Origin: Bacteroidaceae bacterium
Lineage (GTDB): Bacteria; Bacteroidota; Bacteroidia; Bacteroidales; Bacteroidaceae
Assembly (NCBI GenBank): GCA_017483605.1
Contig: JAFUWG010000049.1
Location: forward strand, 1 to 51,857
Direction of reading: 5' to 3'
Length of the DNA: 51,857 nt
In this document: positions 22,481-30,706 of the stretch, piece by piece
Position numbering within the stretch: position 1 is the first letter of the stretch
Layout: each line of letters opens with the position of its first letter
Made by a program: the position numbers and the translations under genes
The notes under the pieces: model-generated
Seen by the model: only the letters and a program-made list of their open reading frames with translations
Database searches by the model: none
What the model was told of the DNA's origin: nothing

Positions 22481-22638
22481 CAGTCTCAGTCTCAGTCTCA
22501 GTTCGAAAAAAAGTCACAATTCAACTTGTAACCCTCTTTTAAGGTGCTTATAACTAATTAATAATCAATTATATAAATATGTAAGGAGGGAGTTGGCAAA
22601 CGACTTTCAAACTAACTGAGACTCTGAGACTGAGACTG
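22481..22638. repeat. Inverted word-repeat element W3 (CAGTCT/CTCAGT words)
   Basis: The left arm (22481-22503) is tandem CTCAGT words. The right arm (22614-22638) is AACTGAGACTCTGAGACTG-type sequence, the reverse complement. A 110-nt A/T-rich interval lies between. It fills most of the gap between the small protein gene and the DUF3987-like gene. Confidence 0.85.
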
Positions 22639-22677
22639 CCAAACGTATTGGAAAACCATTTAATTATCTAAAAAGCA

Positions 22678-23988
22678 ATGATATACAACATTTTTGACTG
22701 CGTCGCTCCGGCGATGCCAAAGCCTGCAAAAGGCACAGAAATCTGCAAATTACTCCTCTCACAGGCATCAAAAGACATGCGCGAACCGTTGGTTCCGATG
22801 GCGATTCCTGCATTGGCAGCCCATCTGAAGGAGGTGGAGTTCATGTATTCCGACAACCAATACTACGAACTTTGCGGGCAGATGGGGCACTTGATAGGTG
22901 CTTCGGGTGTGGGAAAGGCTCAGTTGACCCGCCTTGTGGAGGCTATCCAGCGTTCGTTCCGAGACCATGACGAGGGGGAATATAAGAGACTCTCTGAATG
23001 GATACGGCTGACGAAGACCAAAGGGGCGAACAAGGAGAAGCCCGAGCGTCCCGAGGTTGCCTTCTGGTTTCCGCCTGCCGACTTGACCAACCCTGCTTTC
23101 ATCCAGAATGCGATGGCGCTGGAGGCACAGGGCGGCCGCACTCAGTACCTGAATCTGCCCGAAGTGGAGATGGCGGACAAGATGTGTGGCGGGCACAGGC
23201 AGGTGAGCCAAACCGTCCGCAACATCTACGACCGCCAGCGTGCCGGTGCGCTGCGTGCCACGGCCGATGGTGTGACGGGCAATCCGATTCTGCGTGTGAA
23301 CATCACGTTCAGTTCCACTCCCGATGCCGCACGTGCGTTCTACAAGAAAGACCTGACGAACGGCTTCTTCGGCCGCATTCCGTTCGCCTACAAGGCACGT
23401 GGGGAACGTAAGGGTCGCATTCCGCGACAAGGAGCCTACGACGAGGAGTTCCTTGCAAAACTCGACGGATACATCCTGCGTCTGGACAACGCCAAGGGAC
23501 GTTTTGTGGTGAAGCCGCTGAACAAGATTGCCGACCAGTTGGCAGAAGAGATGGCGACGCTTGCCGACCTTGCCGACGATGACATGCTCTTCGAACTCTC
23601 CCACCGCAGCCTCTTCTCAGCATGGAAGAAAGGTGCCACGCTTTGGCTGCTCAACAACCAGGTCTGGGCACGCTCCATCGGCGAGTATGTCGTGTGGTTC
23701 TGCTATTATGACCTTTGGTCGAAGGTCAAGGTGTTTGGCGATATGTTCAAAGGCGGTGAAGTTCAGTCGGAAGACGAACAAAAGAGCGGCCCCAAGAACA
23801 TGCTGGACAATCTGGGCAATGTATTCAACGAACTGCAGTTGGAGGCACTTCGTGTCAGCCTTGGCAAGAGCAAGCAGGGCACCAAGCACCAACTCAACGT
23901 CTGGAAGAACCGCGGCTTCATCACCTACTCGTGCCAGACGGGACTCTACACCAAGACGGACGAATATCTGAAAGGCAACGGGCAATGA
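22678..23988 (+). CDS. DUF3987-like primase/helicase-associated ATPase
   Basis: 436 residues, soluble. Residues 74-81 (GASGVGKA) form a Walker A-like loop, but Ala81 stands where Ser or Thr normally binds magnesium. Further segments typical of the DUF3987 group, as I recall it: YLNLPEVEMADKMCGG, then ITFSSTPDAARAFYKK, NGFFGRIPFAYKARG, and a C-terminal winged-helix-like part (LGNVFNELQLEALRVSLG, VWKNRGFI). DUF3987 proteins occur in phage, plasmid and island replication modules. The next gene overlaps by 4 nt (ATGA) and encodes a CHC2/Toprim protein, so the two probably work together on DNA. The altered Walker A makes ATP hydrolysis doubtful. Confidence 0.7.
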   Translation: MIYNIFDCVAPAMPKPAKGTEICKLLLSQASKDMREPLVPMAIPALAAHLKEVEFMYSDNQYYELCGQMGHLIGASGVGKAQLTRLVEAIQRSFRDHDEGEYKRLSEWIRLTKTKGANKEKPERPEVAFWFPPADLTNPAFIQNAMALEAQGGRTQYLNLPEVEMADKMCGGHRQVSQTVRNIYDRQRAGALRATADGVTGNPILRVNITFSSTPDAARAFYKKDLTNGFFGRIPFAYKARGERKGRIPRQGAYDEEFLAKLDGYILRLDNAKGRFVVKPLNKIADQLAEEMATLADLADDDMLFELSHRSLFSAWKKGATLWLLNNQVWARSIGEYVVWFCYYDLWSKVKVFGDMFKGGEVQSEDEQKSGPKNMLDNLGNVFNELQLEALRVSLGKSKQGTKHQLNVWKNRGFITYSCQTGLYTKTDEYLKGNGQ

Positions 23989-24893
23989 TGGACAAGTTTG
24001 AACTTCAAAGGCTCCGCGACCTCCCCATCGAGGGGGTCGCGGAGCGGCTCGGACTCCAAGTCAGGATGCACAAGTGCCTCTGCCCGTTCCATGACGACCA
24101 CCACGCAAGCCTGTCATTTTCCGTTCGGAGAAACACCTTCCGCTGCTTCGTCTGCGGAGCCTCGGGCGGCACGATTGACCTCGTGATGAAGCATCTGGGC
24201 AAGGACTTTCGGGAGGCGTGCCGATGGCTTGCCGACGGGCACAACGTGATTCTCACGAGCGAGTGTGCCCGGTCTCAGGTCGCATGTTCCAAGTGCGAAG
24301 AGAAGCCGTTTGATGCCAGCCGATATGAGCGGTTTTTCGAGCATCCTTGGCTGAACGGGGCGGCACGTCGGTTCCTCTTCGACGAGCGGCGGCTGGACGA
24401 GCGAGTGGTGCGTTGGTGCCGCCTCACCTCGTGGACAGACAGGCAGGGCACCCCGTGGCTGCAGACACCTTACTACGACCGCGAGGGCAAGTTGGTGGGC
24501 ATTCAGAACCGCAATCTGCAGAAGGGAGCCTCGCCCCGATTCCGCTTCCCCGCAGGGTCGGAGTGTGGCATCTACAACCAGCCCGTGCTGAATCTGCTCC
24601 GCCCCGGCGAGGCACTCTACATCACCGAAGGGTGCTCCGACTGCTGGGCGATGCTCTCGGCAGGTCACAAGGCGATTGCCATCCCGTCGGCAACGTTGCT
24701 CAAGACCAAGGACGTGGAGCAGTTGTCAATGCTTGATGCTCAATTGTCAATCACCTTCCACATGTATCCCGACCGCGACCAGCCCGGCGAACGGCTCTTC
24801 CTTCAGTTGCAGCAGGTGCTGCCTCGTCTGGAGCATCACCAACTGCCCCTCGGCTGCAAGGATTTCAGCGAGTATTATCTGACGACAAAGTAA
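23985..24893 (+). CDS. CHC2 zinc-finger/Toprim primase-like protein
   Basis: 302 residues. The N-terminal CHC2-type zinc ribbon has Cys33, His36, Cys54 and Cys57 (CPFHDDHHASLSF, TFRCFVCGASGGTIDLV), as in DnaG primases. The C-terminal part is a Toprim domain: glutamate motif LYITEGCSDCWAML, then DRDQPGE as the DxDxxG-like motif. The central RNA-polymerase fold of full DnaG is much reduced, so this is the short form found in mobile or island modules. Codons around 24722-24752 (LSMLDAQLSI) contain the word TTGTCAAT twice, which looks like a small in-frame repeat insertion between the Toprim motifs. The ATG at 23985 overlaps the preceding stop. Confidence 0.85.
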   Translation: MMDKFELQRLRDLPIEGVAERLGLQVRMHKCLCPFHDDHHASLSFSVRRNTFRCFVCGASGGTIDLVMKHLGKDFREACRWLADGHNVILTSECARSQVACSKCEEKPFDASRYERFFEHPWLNGAARRFLFDERRLDERVVRWCRLTSWTDRQGTPWLQTPYYDREGKLVGIQNRNLQKGASPRFRFPAGSECGIYNQPVLNLLRPGEALYITEGCSDCWAMLSAGHKAIAIPSATLLKTKDVEQLSMLDAQLSITFHMYPDRDQPGERLFLQLQQVLPRLEHHQLPLGCKDFSEYYLTTK

Positions 24894-24903
24894 ACAGTTC
24901 CCT

Positions 24904-24964
24904 CCTGCACCCCTCGACGTAATTACGCAGAACGGCTCATCGTAATTGCCTTGAAGGGTGCAGG
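24904..24964. repeat. Long hairpin after the primase-like gene
   Basis: CCTGCACCC (24904-24912) pairs with GGGTGCAGG (24956-24964), and inside it AATTACG (24921-24927) with CGTAATT (24941-24947). It could terminate the module transcript, but no T-run follows. The remaining sequence to 25144 shows only the next promoter. Confidence 0.7.
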
Positions 24965-25027
24965 AAAGGGGTGGAAGGGTGCCGAAGAAAAAGTTGGCAA
25001 AAAGTTGAAAAATAGTGGGTTGAATGC

Positions 25028-25058
25028 TTGCGTATGTCGGGAAAAATTCGTAACTTTG
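25028..25058 (+). promoter_or_regulatory. Promoter for the DUF5675-like gene
   Basis: TTG at 25028-25030 and TAACTTTG at 25051-25058, 20 nt apart. The start codon is 86 nt downstream. Confidence 0.7.
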
Positions 25059-25144
25059 TAGCGTGAAAAATGAGGGGGAAGAATGGGGCGGATGCTAAGA
25101 AAAAACGAAGGTCTAAAGAACGATTGTAAATTCAGAAAAGACGA

Positions 25145-25672
25145 ATGGAAATCAGGTTGAAACGGTATTATGGCGACGCTGAGGTCACGAAGTCGGTGAT
25201 GGAGGTGTGGATGGACGGCGAGGAGGAGCCAAGGATGGTGTGTGAGGCTCGCGAGGTGGGCTTCAGGGACTATGAGGTGTCGTTTGCGGGTGCGTCGCAG
25301 GTGTGTCTGCCTCGGGGCAGGTGGCGGATGAAGGTGGGCGGCTCGCCATACGGGGCGATGGGCTTGCGGGTGGCGAGGTGTCCGGGTCACAGGCAGGTGT
25401 ATGTGGGTCACCGGTGGGCGAGGCAGATGTTTGAGGGCGAGGTGCTGGTGGGTGAGCCGGTGTTTCACTACTACACGGACGAGGAGGGTCGTGAGGTGGA
25501 GTACCCGAAGAAGCGGCGGATGGAGAACGGGGACGTGGTGTTCGGACGGCTGACGGAACTGGTGTATGAGGCTTGGGGAAGGGGAGAGGAGTTCTGGATG
25601 GTGGTGGAGAACGAGGATATGTCTCGCACGGAAAGCACGGAAAGCACAGAAAAGGTGCCCCCGTCGGAATGA
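25145..25672 (+). CDS. DUF5675-like protein
   Basis: 175 residues, soluble. The order MEIRLKRYYGDAEVT, VCEAREVGFRDYEVSF, VCLPRGRWRMKVG and CPGHRQVYVGHRW resembles DUF5675, a small beta-barrel-like family often found near HU-like genes and amidases in Bacteroidales islands and in phage. The C-terminal extension (GDVVFGRLTELVYEAWGRGEEFW) is unusual. The last residues TESTESTEK are encoded by tandem CACGGAAAG words, a further coding word repeat. Function unknown; a role in a phage-derived lysis or packaging unit is only a guess. An HU-like gene follows. Confidence 0.6.
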   Translation: MEIRLKRYYGDAEVTKSVMEVWMDGEEEPRMVCEAREVGFRDYEVSFAGASQVCLPRGRWRMKVGGSPYGAMGLRVARCPGHRQVYVGHRWARQMFEGEVLVGEPVFHYYTDEEGREVEYPKKRRMENGDVVFGRLTELVYEAWGRGEEFWMVVENEDMSRTESTESTEKVPPSE

Positions 25673-25675
25673 AAG

Positions 25676-25769
25676 TTTCTGCGTATTTCTGCGATTTCTG
25701 CGTGAAATAAAAACATGGCGTGCGGAAATTGTATAAGGTCACGCAGAAATACGCGGAAATACGCAGAAA
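25676..25769. repeat. Inverted word-repeat element W4 (TTTCTGCG words)
   Basis: The left arm (25676-25705) is TTTCTGCGTATTTCTGCG plus one more word; the right arm (25739-25769) is the reverse complement with two differences. The loop is 33 nt. It begins inside the end region of the DUF5675-like gene and lies before the HU-like gene. Confidence 0.9.
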
Positions 25770-25869
25770 GGGTTACGCCAGGGGCGTAAAGAGCAAATGG
25801 AATATCAGATGGCCAAATGATATAAAGAAACGAATGTTTAACTATTAAAAAAGAAAGGAGAAATGAGTT

Positions 25870-26313
25870 ATGGGACTTCAGTACAGAAGAGGTAAGGTGA
25901 AGTTGAACTACCTGGACGAGAAGCCAGAGGTGTACAAGGCGATGCAGTTGACGTATCCGCAGGTGACGTATGAGCAGTTGGTGGAGGAAATCGCGCAGTC
26001 GCGTGGTGTGAACACGAACATGACGCGTGCGGTGGTGGACGCTCTGCTGAACCGTCTGGTTCACTACATGGAGATTGGTCACGGTGTGAGCCTCGGCACG
26101 TTCGGCTCGTTCAAGCCGGTGTTCACCTCGAAGGTGGCTCAGACGCTGGAGGAGGTGGACGGCTCCATCCGCAAGAAGAAGGTGCGTTTCTATCCCGGCG
26201 GCAAGTTCGCCCAGATGCTGAAGGGGCTGAGCGTGACGGCTGCCAGCGAGGCTCTGGACGTGAAGGAGGGGAACGGCGAGAATGTGCCTTCGGAGCCGGA
26301 ACCTGAGCCTTAA
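25870..26313 (+). CDS. HU-like DNA-binding protein (HU-HIG type)
   Basis: 147 residues. The core is a HU/IHF fold: VTYEQLVEEIAQSRGVN, then VVDALLNRLVHYMEIGHGVSLGTFGSF corresponding to the V.L..FG.F signature, and a basic arm region SIRKKKVRFYPGGKF. It has an extra N-terminal segment (YRRGKVKLNYLDEKPEVYKAMQL) and an acidic/proline tail (EPEPEP), as in the HU-HIG group of Bacteroidota. It should bend or coat DNA. Position after the primase-type module suggests it belongs to the same island. The ATG at 25870 is in frame with the fold; the ATG at 25863 is in another frame. Confidence 0.88.
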   Translation: MGLQYRRGKVKLNYLDEKPEVYKAMQLTYPQVTYEQLVEEIAQSRGVNTNMTRAVVDALLNRLVHYMEIGHGVSLGTFGSFKPVFTSKVAQTLEEVDGSIRKKKVRFYPGGKFAQMLKGLSVTAASEALDVKEGNGENVPSEPEPEP

Positions 26314-26379
26314 ACGGCGGACGGGTTGTTTTAGAAACAACGAATTGTTTAGGAACAACGAATTGCGGATTGTTTTAGA

Positions 26380-26600
26380 AAAGCCCCGACGGGGCGAAAG
26401 AGCACAGGCAGGCGGTGGAGCGTAGCGGAACCCCTGTAAAGTGAACACCCCCAATATGAACCCCGAAGGGGTGATGGATTCATCCAAGAATGGAAAAGTC
26501 CGTCACCCCTTCAGGGTTGTTGTTAATGATGTCATGTGTAGCAGGGGTTCCGCTTCGCTTCACCGCCTGCCTGTACTCTGCTGTCCCTTCGGGACTAATG
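26380..26600. repeat. Multi-arm palindromic element A
   Basis: The main arms are 33 nt: ACAGGCAGGCGGTG.. (26404 to about 26436) and its reverse complement ending ..CACCGCCTGCCTGT (26542-26574), with two mismatches. Nested inside are AACCCCGAAGGGGTGA (about 26459-26474) and TCACCCCTTCAGGGTT (about 26503-26518). GCCCCGACGGGGC (26383-26395) and TCCCTTCGGGA (26584-26594) flank the arms. The interval from 26314 to 26799 contains no gene. Its first part also has repeated ACAACGAATTG words (26339-26368). A diverged copy lies at 49705-49877. Confidence 0.85.
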
Positions 26601-26691
26601 CGATTCGTTTCCATCCGACACCCCGACGGGACTAATGCGATTCGTTTCCATCCGACACCCCGACGGGACTAATGCGATTCGTTTCCATCCG
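26591..26691. repeat. 37-bp tandem direct repeat
   Basis: Units starting GGGACTAATGCGATTCG begin at 26591, 26628 and 26665, an exact 37-bp period. The third is truncated after CCATCCG. There are no spacers between units, so it is not a CRISPR array. Confidence 0.92.
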
Positions 26692-26799
26692 GTGCACCGA
26701 AGGTGCATTGTCCTCTCGGAAAAATTCGTCTGATTCGTTTCATTCGTTGTTGAAAATAAAATTTCTGCGTATTCCGTGTGTGCTACACTTGCTACACCG

Positions 26800-28290
26800 C
26801 TACAGTTCGGTTTGTTCTTCTTTCCAGTTGACGAAGAAGACCCGTTGGGTGGCTCGGGTGATGGCGGTGTAGAGCCAGCGGAAGTAGTCGGGGCCGAGCA
26901 TGTCGTCGGTCATGTAGCCTTGGTCGATGAAGACGTTGGTCCACTGGCCGCCTTGGGCTTTGTGGCAGGTGACGGCGTAGGCGTACTTGACTTGCAGGGC
27001 GTTGTAGTAGGGGTCTTGACGGAGGGCTTTGAGGCGGTCTTGCTTGGAGCGTAGGGTGGGGTCGCCGTTGTAGTCCTCCATTATATTATTAAATAATGTG
27101 TCCTGCTGCTCGCGGGTGAGGGCAGGGGCTTCGGCTTGGAGGGTGTCGGTGAGGAGGGTGAGTTCCATGGTGAAGTCGTCGTAGTCGGGAAACTCCAGGG
27201 TGGCATCGGCGAAGGTGAATCCGTAGAACTGGCGTTCGTTGCGGATGCGGCGGACGATGGCGGTGTCGCCGTTGGCGATGAAGTCGAAGGGCACGGTCTC
27301 GGCTTCTTCGGGTTTCTTGCCTTCTGCCTTGGCGTTGGCGAGGTATTCGAGGGCAAGTTTCTCGCTCCAATAGTAGTTGTTTTTGGCCACCATGAGCATG
27401 TCGCCGCCTTCGAGGGGCTCTTCTCGCCAGAGGATTTGGGCACGGATGCCGTTGTTGTAGATGTTGGCTCGCTTGTTGCTGCGGGTCACGACGATGGTCT
27501 CGTCCTCGCCGTCGCGGTGGTAGCACTCTTCGAGGGCTTCGATGAGTTCGTTGCCGGGGATGGCTCTGACGTCGGGGAAGCCGCGGAAGCGGATGCGGGG
27601 CAGGGAGAAGATGTCTTCGGTGTCCATGAGTTGCCGCAGGTGGGTGGCGTTCCACAGGATGCCTGACGACTCGGCTTGTCTGACCACTTCGGTGAGGGTG
27701 TGGCTGACGACGTGGAGCCCGTAGCCGTTCATGTAGTCGTCGCTGAGGGCAGGGCTTTCGTCGTCGCCCACGGGGGGCAACTGGGCGGTGTCGCCGAGGA
27801 TGATGAGTCGGCACCCTCTGCCTCCATAGACGAAGTGTACCATGTCGTCGAGCAGGCGGCCGGTGCCGTAGAGGCTGCCCGAGAGGTACTCGTCGTTGGC
27901 TATCATCGATGCCTCGTCGCAGATGAAGAGGAGGTCGGTGCGCATGTTGTAGTTGAGGGTGAAGATGCTGTCCTTGTCAATGGACTTCTGGCGGTAGATG
28001 CGCTTGTGGATGGTGAAGGCGGGGTGGTCGGCATAGAGTGAGAGCACCTTGGCGGCTCGTCCCGTGGGTGCCATGAGCACGCACTCACGCTCCAGTTGCT
28101 CCATCGTCTTGACGAGGGCACTGACGAGGGATGTTTTTCCGGTTCCGGCAAAGCCTCGGAGGATGAAAATTTCATCGGCGTCGGGCGAGAGGATGAAATC
28201 GCACAACGAATCGATGGCTTTTGCTTGTTGAGTGGTCGGTTTTAGACCGAAATGATGCAAAATCTGCTCTTTTAAGTAGTCTTTTATCAT
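26800..28290 (-). CDS. RecD-like ATP-dependent DNA helicase
   Basis: 496 residues, SF1B helicase of the RecD/Dda type. Walker A is GFAGTGKTSL (about 46-55), the Walker B region is LFICDEASM, Q/III motifs include LIILGDTAQLPPVGDDESP, and the C-terminal UvrD_C_2 segment is YAYAVTCHKAQGGQW followed by RWLYTAITRATQRV. It should unwind duplex DNA 5' to 3' in repair or replication restart. It lacks the long N-terminal extension of RecD2, so it is a short stand-alone form. Transcription is divergent from the anchored-protein/DUF3822/rsmD unit, an arrangement I recall as common in Bacteroidales. Confidence 0.9.
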   Translation of the reverse strand: MIKDYLKEQILHHFGLKPTTQQAKAIDSLCDFILSPDADEIFILRGFAGTGKTSLVSALVKTMEQLERECVLMAPTGRAAKVLSLYADHPAFTIHKRIYRQKSIDKDSIFTLNYNMRTDLLFICDEASMIANDEYLSGSLYGTGRLLDDMVHFVYGGRGCRLIILGDTAQLPPVGDDESPALSDDYMNGYGLHVVSHTLTEVVRQAESSGILWNATHLRQLMDTEDIFSLPRIRFRGFPDVRAIPGNELIEALEECYHRDGEDETIVVTRSNKRANIYNNGIRAQILWREEPLEGGDMLMVAKNNYYWSEKLALEYLANAKAEGKKPEEAETVPFDFIANGDTAIVRRIRNERQFYGFTFADATLEFPDYDDFTMELTLLTDTLQAEAPALTREQQDTLFNNIMEDYNGDPTLRSKQDRLKALRQDPYYNALQVKYAYAVTCHKAQGGQWTNVFIDQGYMTDDMLGPDYFRWLYTAITRATQRVFFVNWKEEQTEL

Positions 28291-28341
28291 CTTTTTTCAA
28301 AAAAAAACCTCAAGTAGTAGGCTCAATTCAAAATTTATCCT

Positions 28342-28349
28342 TATTTTTG
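28342..28349 (+). promoter_or_regulatory. -7 promoter element for the anchored protein/DUF3822/rsmD unit
   Basis: TATTTTTG matches TAnnTTTG and is followed by C. It lies 108 nt before the ATG at 28458. No clear -33 element. Confidence 0.5.
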
Positions 28350-28457
28350 CGACACGAATATAGTAAATATTCATGAACTGGACGAAAGAAAGTGTAAAAA
28401 CTCGCGTTTCGGACGGTCATTTGATGTGAAAAAGATAAAAAATTAAAAAAACATATC

Positions 28458-29210
28458 ATGAAAAAAAGTATTGTAAACGGCCTTTTGGTTTTGTGTACAC
28501 TGGGCCTCCTCGTAGCATGCTTCTTCAGCATCTACAATGACATTGCCTTCGACGAAGAGAAGGCAGCACGTGAACAACAGGTTATTGCTCGTCTCTTGCA
28601 GATTCGCGATGCAGAAGAGCAGTATAAGATGACCTACGGTGAGTACTGTGGCACCATCGACTCCGTCATCGATTTCGTGAAGAACGGAAAAACTGTTGAC
28701 AAGATTATCAAGGAAGGTGAATTGACTGATGACCAGTTGGAAGCCGGCATGACAGAGCGTGAGGCTGTGGCAAAGGGCATCATCAAGCGTGACACCGTGT
28801 GGATTACTGCTGCCGAGAAACTGGGCATCAAGAACCCCGACTCGCTGAAGTATGTGCCTGTTGGTCGCAAGGCAGACGGCACCATCGCCTTCATCAAGCA
28901 GTCAACCTTCGACCCCTCGGTTTACGACACCGTCTATCAGGGCATCATCGAACTGCGCAAGAAGGCTACCTTCAACATGAAGAGCAACGAGTTCGACATG
29001 CTCGTCGAGTTCCGTGCTCGTCTGGACGACTACATGGACGGCATGAGCGAGAAGAAAATCAAGAACCTCAAGGCTGACCTGAAGAAGCGTAACCGCAACC
29101 GTGCCGAGTTGATGCTCGACAACGAGGACCAGACGGAAGGTGAATGGTACGGCCTCCGCATCGGCGACCTCGAGGATGCCAACAACAAGATGGCAGGTAA
29201 CTGGGAATAA
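28458..29210 (+). CDS. Membrane-anchored protein, unknown function
   Basis: 250 residues. One N-terminal membrane helix (IVNGLLVLCTLGLLVACFFSIY), then a mostly helical extracytoplasmic part. The first 80 residues after the anchor (EEKAAREQQVIARLLQIRDAEEQYKMTYGEYCGTIDSVIDFVKNG) resemble pilin/pseudopilin-style or coiled-coil sequences with the R.AE..Y...YG.Y.... phrase. The C-terminal third is Lys/Arg-rich (KKIKNLKADLKKRNRNR) before an acidic end. It precedes DUF3822 and rsmD with short gaps, an arrangement I recall from other Bacteroidales. Function unknown. Confidence 0.7.
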   Translation: MKKSIVNGLLVLCTLGLLVACFFSIYNDIAFDEEKAAREQQVIARLLQIRDAEEQYKMTYGEYCGTIDSVIDFVKNGKTVDKIIKEGELTDDQLEAGMTEREAVAKGIIKRDTVWITAAEKLGIKNPDSLKYVPVGRKADGTIAFIKQSTFDPSVYDTVYQGIIELRKKATFNMKSNEFDMLVEFRARLDDYMDGMSEKKIKNLKADLKKRNRNRAELMLDNEDQTEGEWYGLRIGDLEDANNKMAGNWE

Positions 29211-29229
29211 ATTATCAATTAAAAAACTT

Positions 29230-30042
29230 GTGGCAGAAAATCAGATTAACAATAAAAGTCTGTCCATTCGGGTCTGCTCGAATGGACTTTCTTTTTGTAC
29301 CTACGCTCCGGGGCAGGAGAAGCCATTCGAGTATAAGGCGTGGGATGTGAACCACACCATCTCGCTGGCTGCCAACCTGAAGGACGCCCTGATGAACGAG
29401 CCGATGCTTGGGCAGGAGTATCAGCGGGTGAACGTGCTCATCACCACACCCCACTTCACGACCGTGCCCGTGGCGGCATTCCAGAAGGAGGACATCGGGG
29501 CGGTGTATCAGTTCGTGTTCCCCAAGGACAAGGCACAGCACATCAGTTATAATGTCTTGCGGCGTTCGGGCATCGCCATCGTCTTCGGTCTTGACCGCAA
29601 CATCCATCAGTTGCTGCTGGATGACTTTCCCCGTGCCCGTTTCTACGCCTCGGCAAGCACGCTGATAGAGTTTTTCGGCGAGAACAGCCTCTTCGGCAAG
29701 GGCAGGAAGATGTATGTCTATCTGCACGAGAAGGAGATGACCGTCTATGCCTTCGAGCAGGGGCGGATGCTCTTCGTCAACACCTTCCCCGTGATGAGCG
29801 TCGCCGATATGCAGTATTATGTGCTGAACGTGTGGAAGGAACAGGCGTTCGACCAGGTGGACGATTCTCTCCTCATCGTGGGCGACAAGGAGTCGCTGTG
29901 TGTGGAGTTGTCGGAGAAAATCAAGTATTTCTTGCAGCAGGTGTCTGTCTTCGACCGCAGCGAGGACTTCAAGGACAAACTGACGCAGGGCAACACCTTG
30001 ATTCCATACGATTTGCAAACCCTGCTCATCTGCGGATTCTGA
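29230..30042 (+). CDS. DUF3822 family protein
   Basis: 270 residues, soluble. Recognised by LSIRVCSNGLSFCTYAP at the start, VNVLITTPHFTTVPVAAFQ in the first half, RKMYVYLHEKEMTVYAFEQG in the second, and the end LLICGF. The fold is likely actin/ASKHA-like, as in pilus-assembly ATPase relatives (PilM-like), but nucleotide binding is not evident; that is inference. I choose the GTG at 29230 because upstream ATGs lie inside the preceding gene. Its neighbour rsmD (53 nt downstream) is a conserved partner by position in Bacteroidota. Confidence 0.82.
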   Translation: MAENQINNKSLSIRVCSNGLSFCTYAPGQEKPFEYKAWDVNHTISLAANLKDALMNEPMLGQEYQRVNVLITTPHFTTVPVAAFQKEDIGAVYQFVFPKDKAQHISYNVLRRSGIAIVFGLDRNIHQLLLDDFPRARFYASASTLIEFFGENSLFGKGRKMYVYLHEKEMTVYAFEQGRMLFVNTFPVMSVADMQYYVLNVWKEQAFDQVDDSLLIVGDKESLCVELSEKIKYFLQQVSVFDRSEDFKDKLTQGNTLIPYDLQTLLICGF

Positions 30043-30094
30043 CCAGCCCCATGATGCGGCTGGGCGATTCTCATTTCTCAACTGTGTAACCTTT

Positions 30095-30625
30095 ATGCGA
30101 ATCATCCGAGGAAAATACAAGGGGCGTCACATCCCGACCCCCACGGGCTTCAAGGCTCGTCCCACGACCGACTTCGCCAAGGAAGGGCTGTTCAACATCC
30201 TGGAGAATGTCTATGTCGATTTCGACGAGGCTCCAACGGCTCTCGACCTCTTTGCAGGCACCGGCTCCATTGGCTTGGAGTTGGCTTCGCGAGGATGCGG
30301 CAAGGTGGTGTCGGTGGAGAAAGATTTCAGACATTGGCAGTTCCTCGCCCGTGTGCAGAAGGAGTTGCAGGCAAAGGAGTGGCTGCCGCTGAAGGGCGAT
30401 GTATTTAAATATGTACGTGCGTGCAAGGAACGTTACGACATCATCTTTGCCGACCCTCCCTACGCCCTTGAAAAACTGAAGGACATTCCCGACGCCGCTC
30501 TTCCCTTGCTTGCCGATGGCGGCATCTTCATTCTGGAGCATGGCGGCAACTATGACTTCTCGGCACACCCCCGCTTCATCGACCACCGCAACTATGGCAG
30601 CGTGAATTTCTCATTCTTCCACTGA
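30095..30625 (+). CDS. rsmD: 16S rRNA (guanine966-N2)-methyltransferase RsmD
   Basis: 176 residues. RsmD methylates G966 of 16S rRNA in the small subunit using S-adenosylmethionine. The start MRIIRGKYKGRHIPTP with RPTTDFAKEGLFNIL is the family signature. The SAM-binding motif I is LDLFAGTGSIGLE (50-62) and the catalytic motif IV is DPPY at 120-123. The length matches the usual 180-190. It is the last gene of the DUF3822 unit and ends at a strong bidirectional hairpin. Confidence 0.95.
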   Translation: MRIIRGKYKGRHIPTPTGFKARPTTDFAKEGLFNILENVYVDFDEAPTALDLFAGTGSIGLELASRGCGKVVSVEKDFRHWQFLARVQKELQAKEWLPLKGDVFKYVRACKERYDIIFADPPYALEKLKDIPDAALPLLADGGIFILEHGGNYDFSAHPRFIDHRNYGSVNFSFFH

Positions 30626-30638
30626 ACGACATTAGAAC

Positions 30639-30687
30639 AACAAACAAGGCTCGGCTAACATGGATAGTTTGCCGAGCCTTGCTTGTT
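30639..30687. terminator. Bidirectional terminator between rsmD and the beta-barrel gene
   Basis: A 17-bp stem with one mismatch (AAGGCTCGGC at 30646-30655 with GCCGAGCCTT at 30671-30680, extended by AACAA/TTGTT ends). A-rich on the left and T-rich on the right, so it can end both convergent transcripts. Confidence 0.9.
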
Positions 30688-30706
30688 TTATGGTATGTTG
30701 AGAGGC

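Noticed and set aside
25471-26487. Minus-strand frame opposite the HU-like gene
   Set aside because: It crosses element W4, the HU gene and element A; shadow composition.
26591-26691. CRISPR array
   Set aside because: The 37-bp units are contiguous, without spacers, and there are no cas genes nearby.
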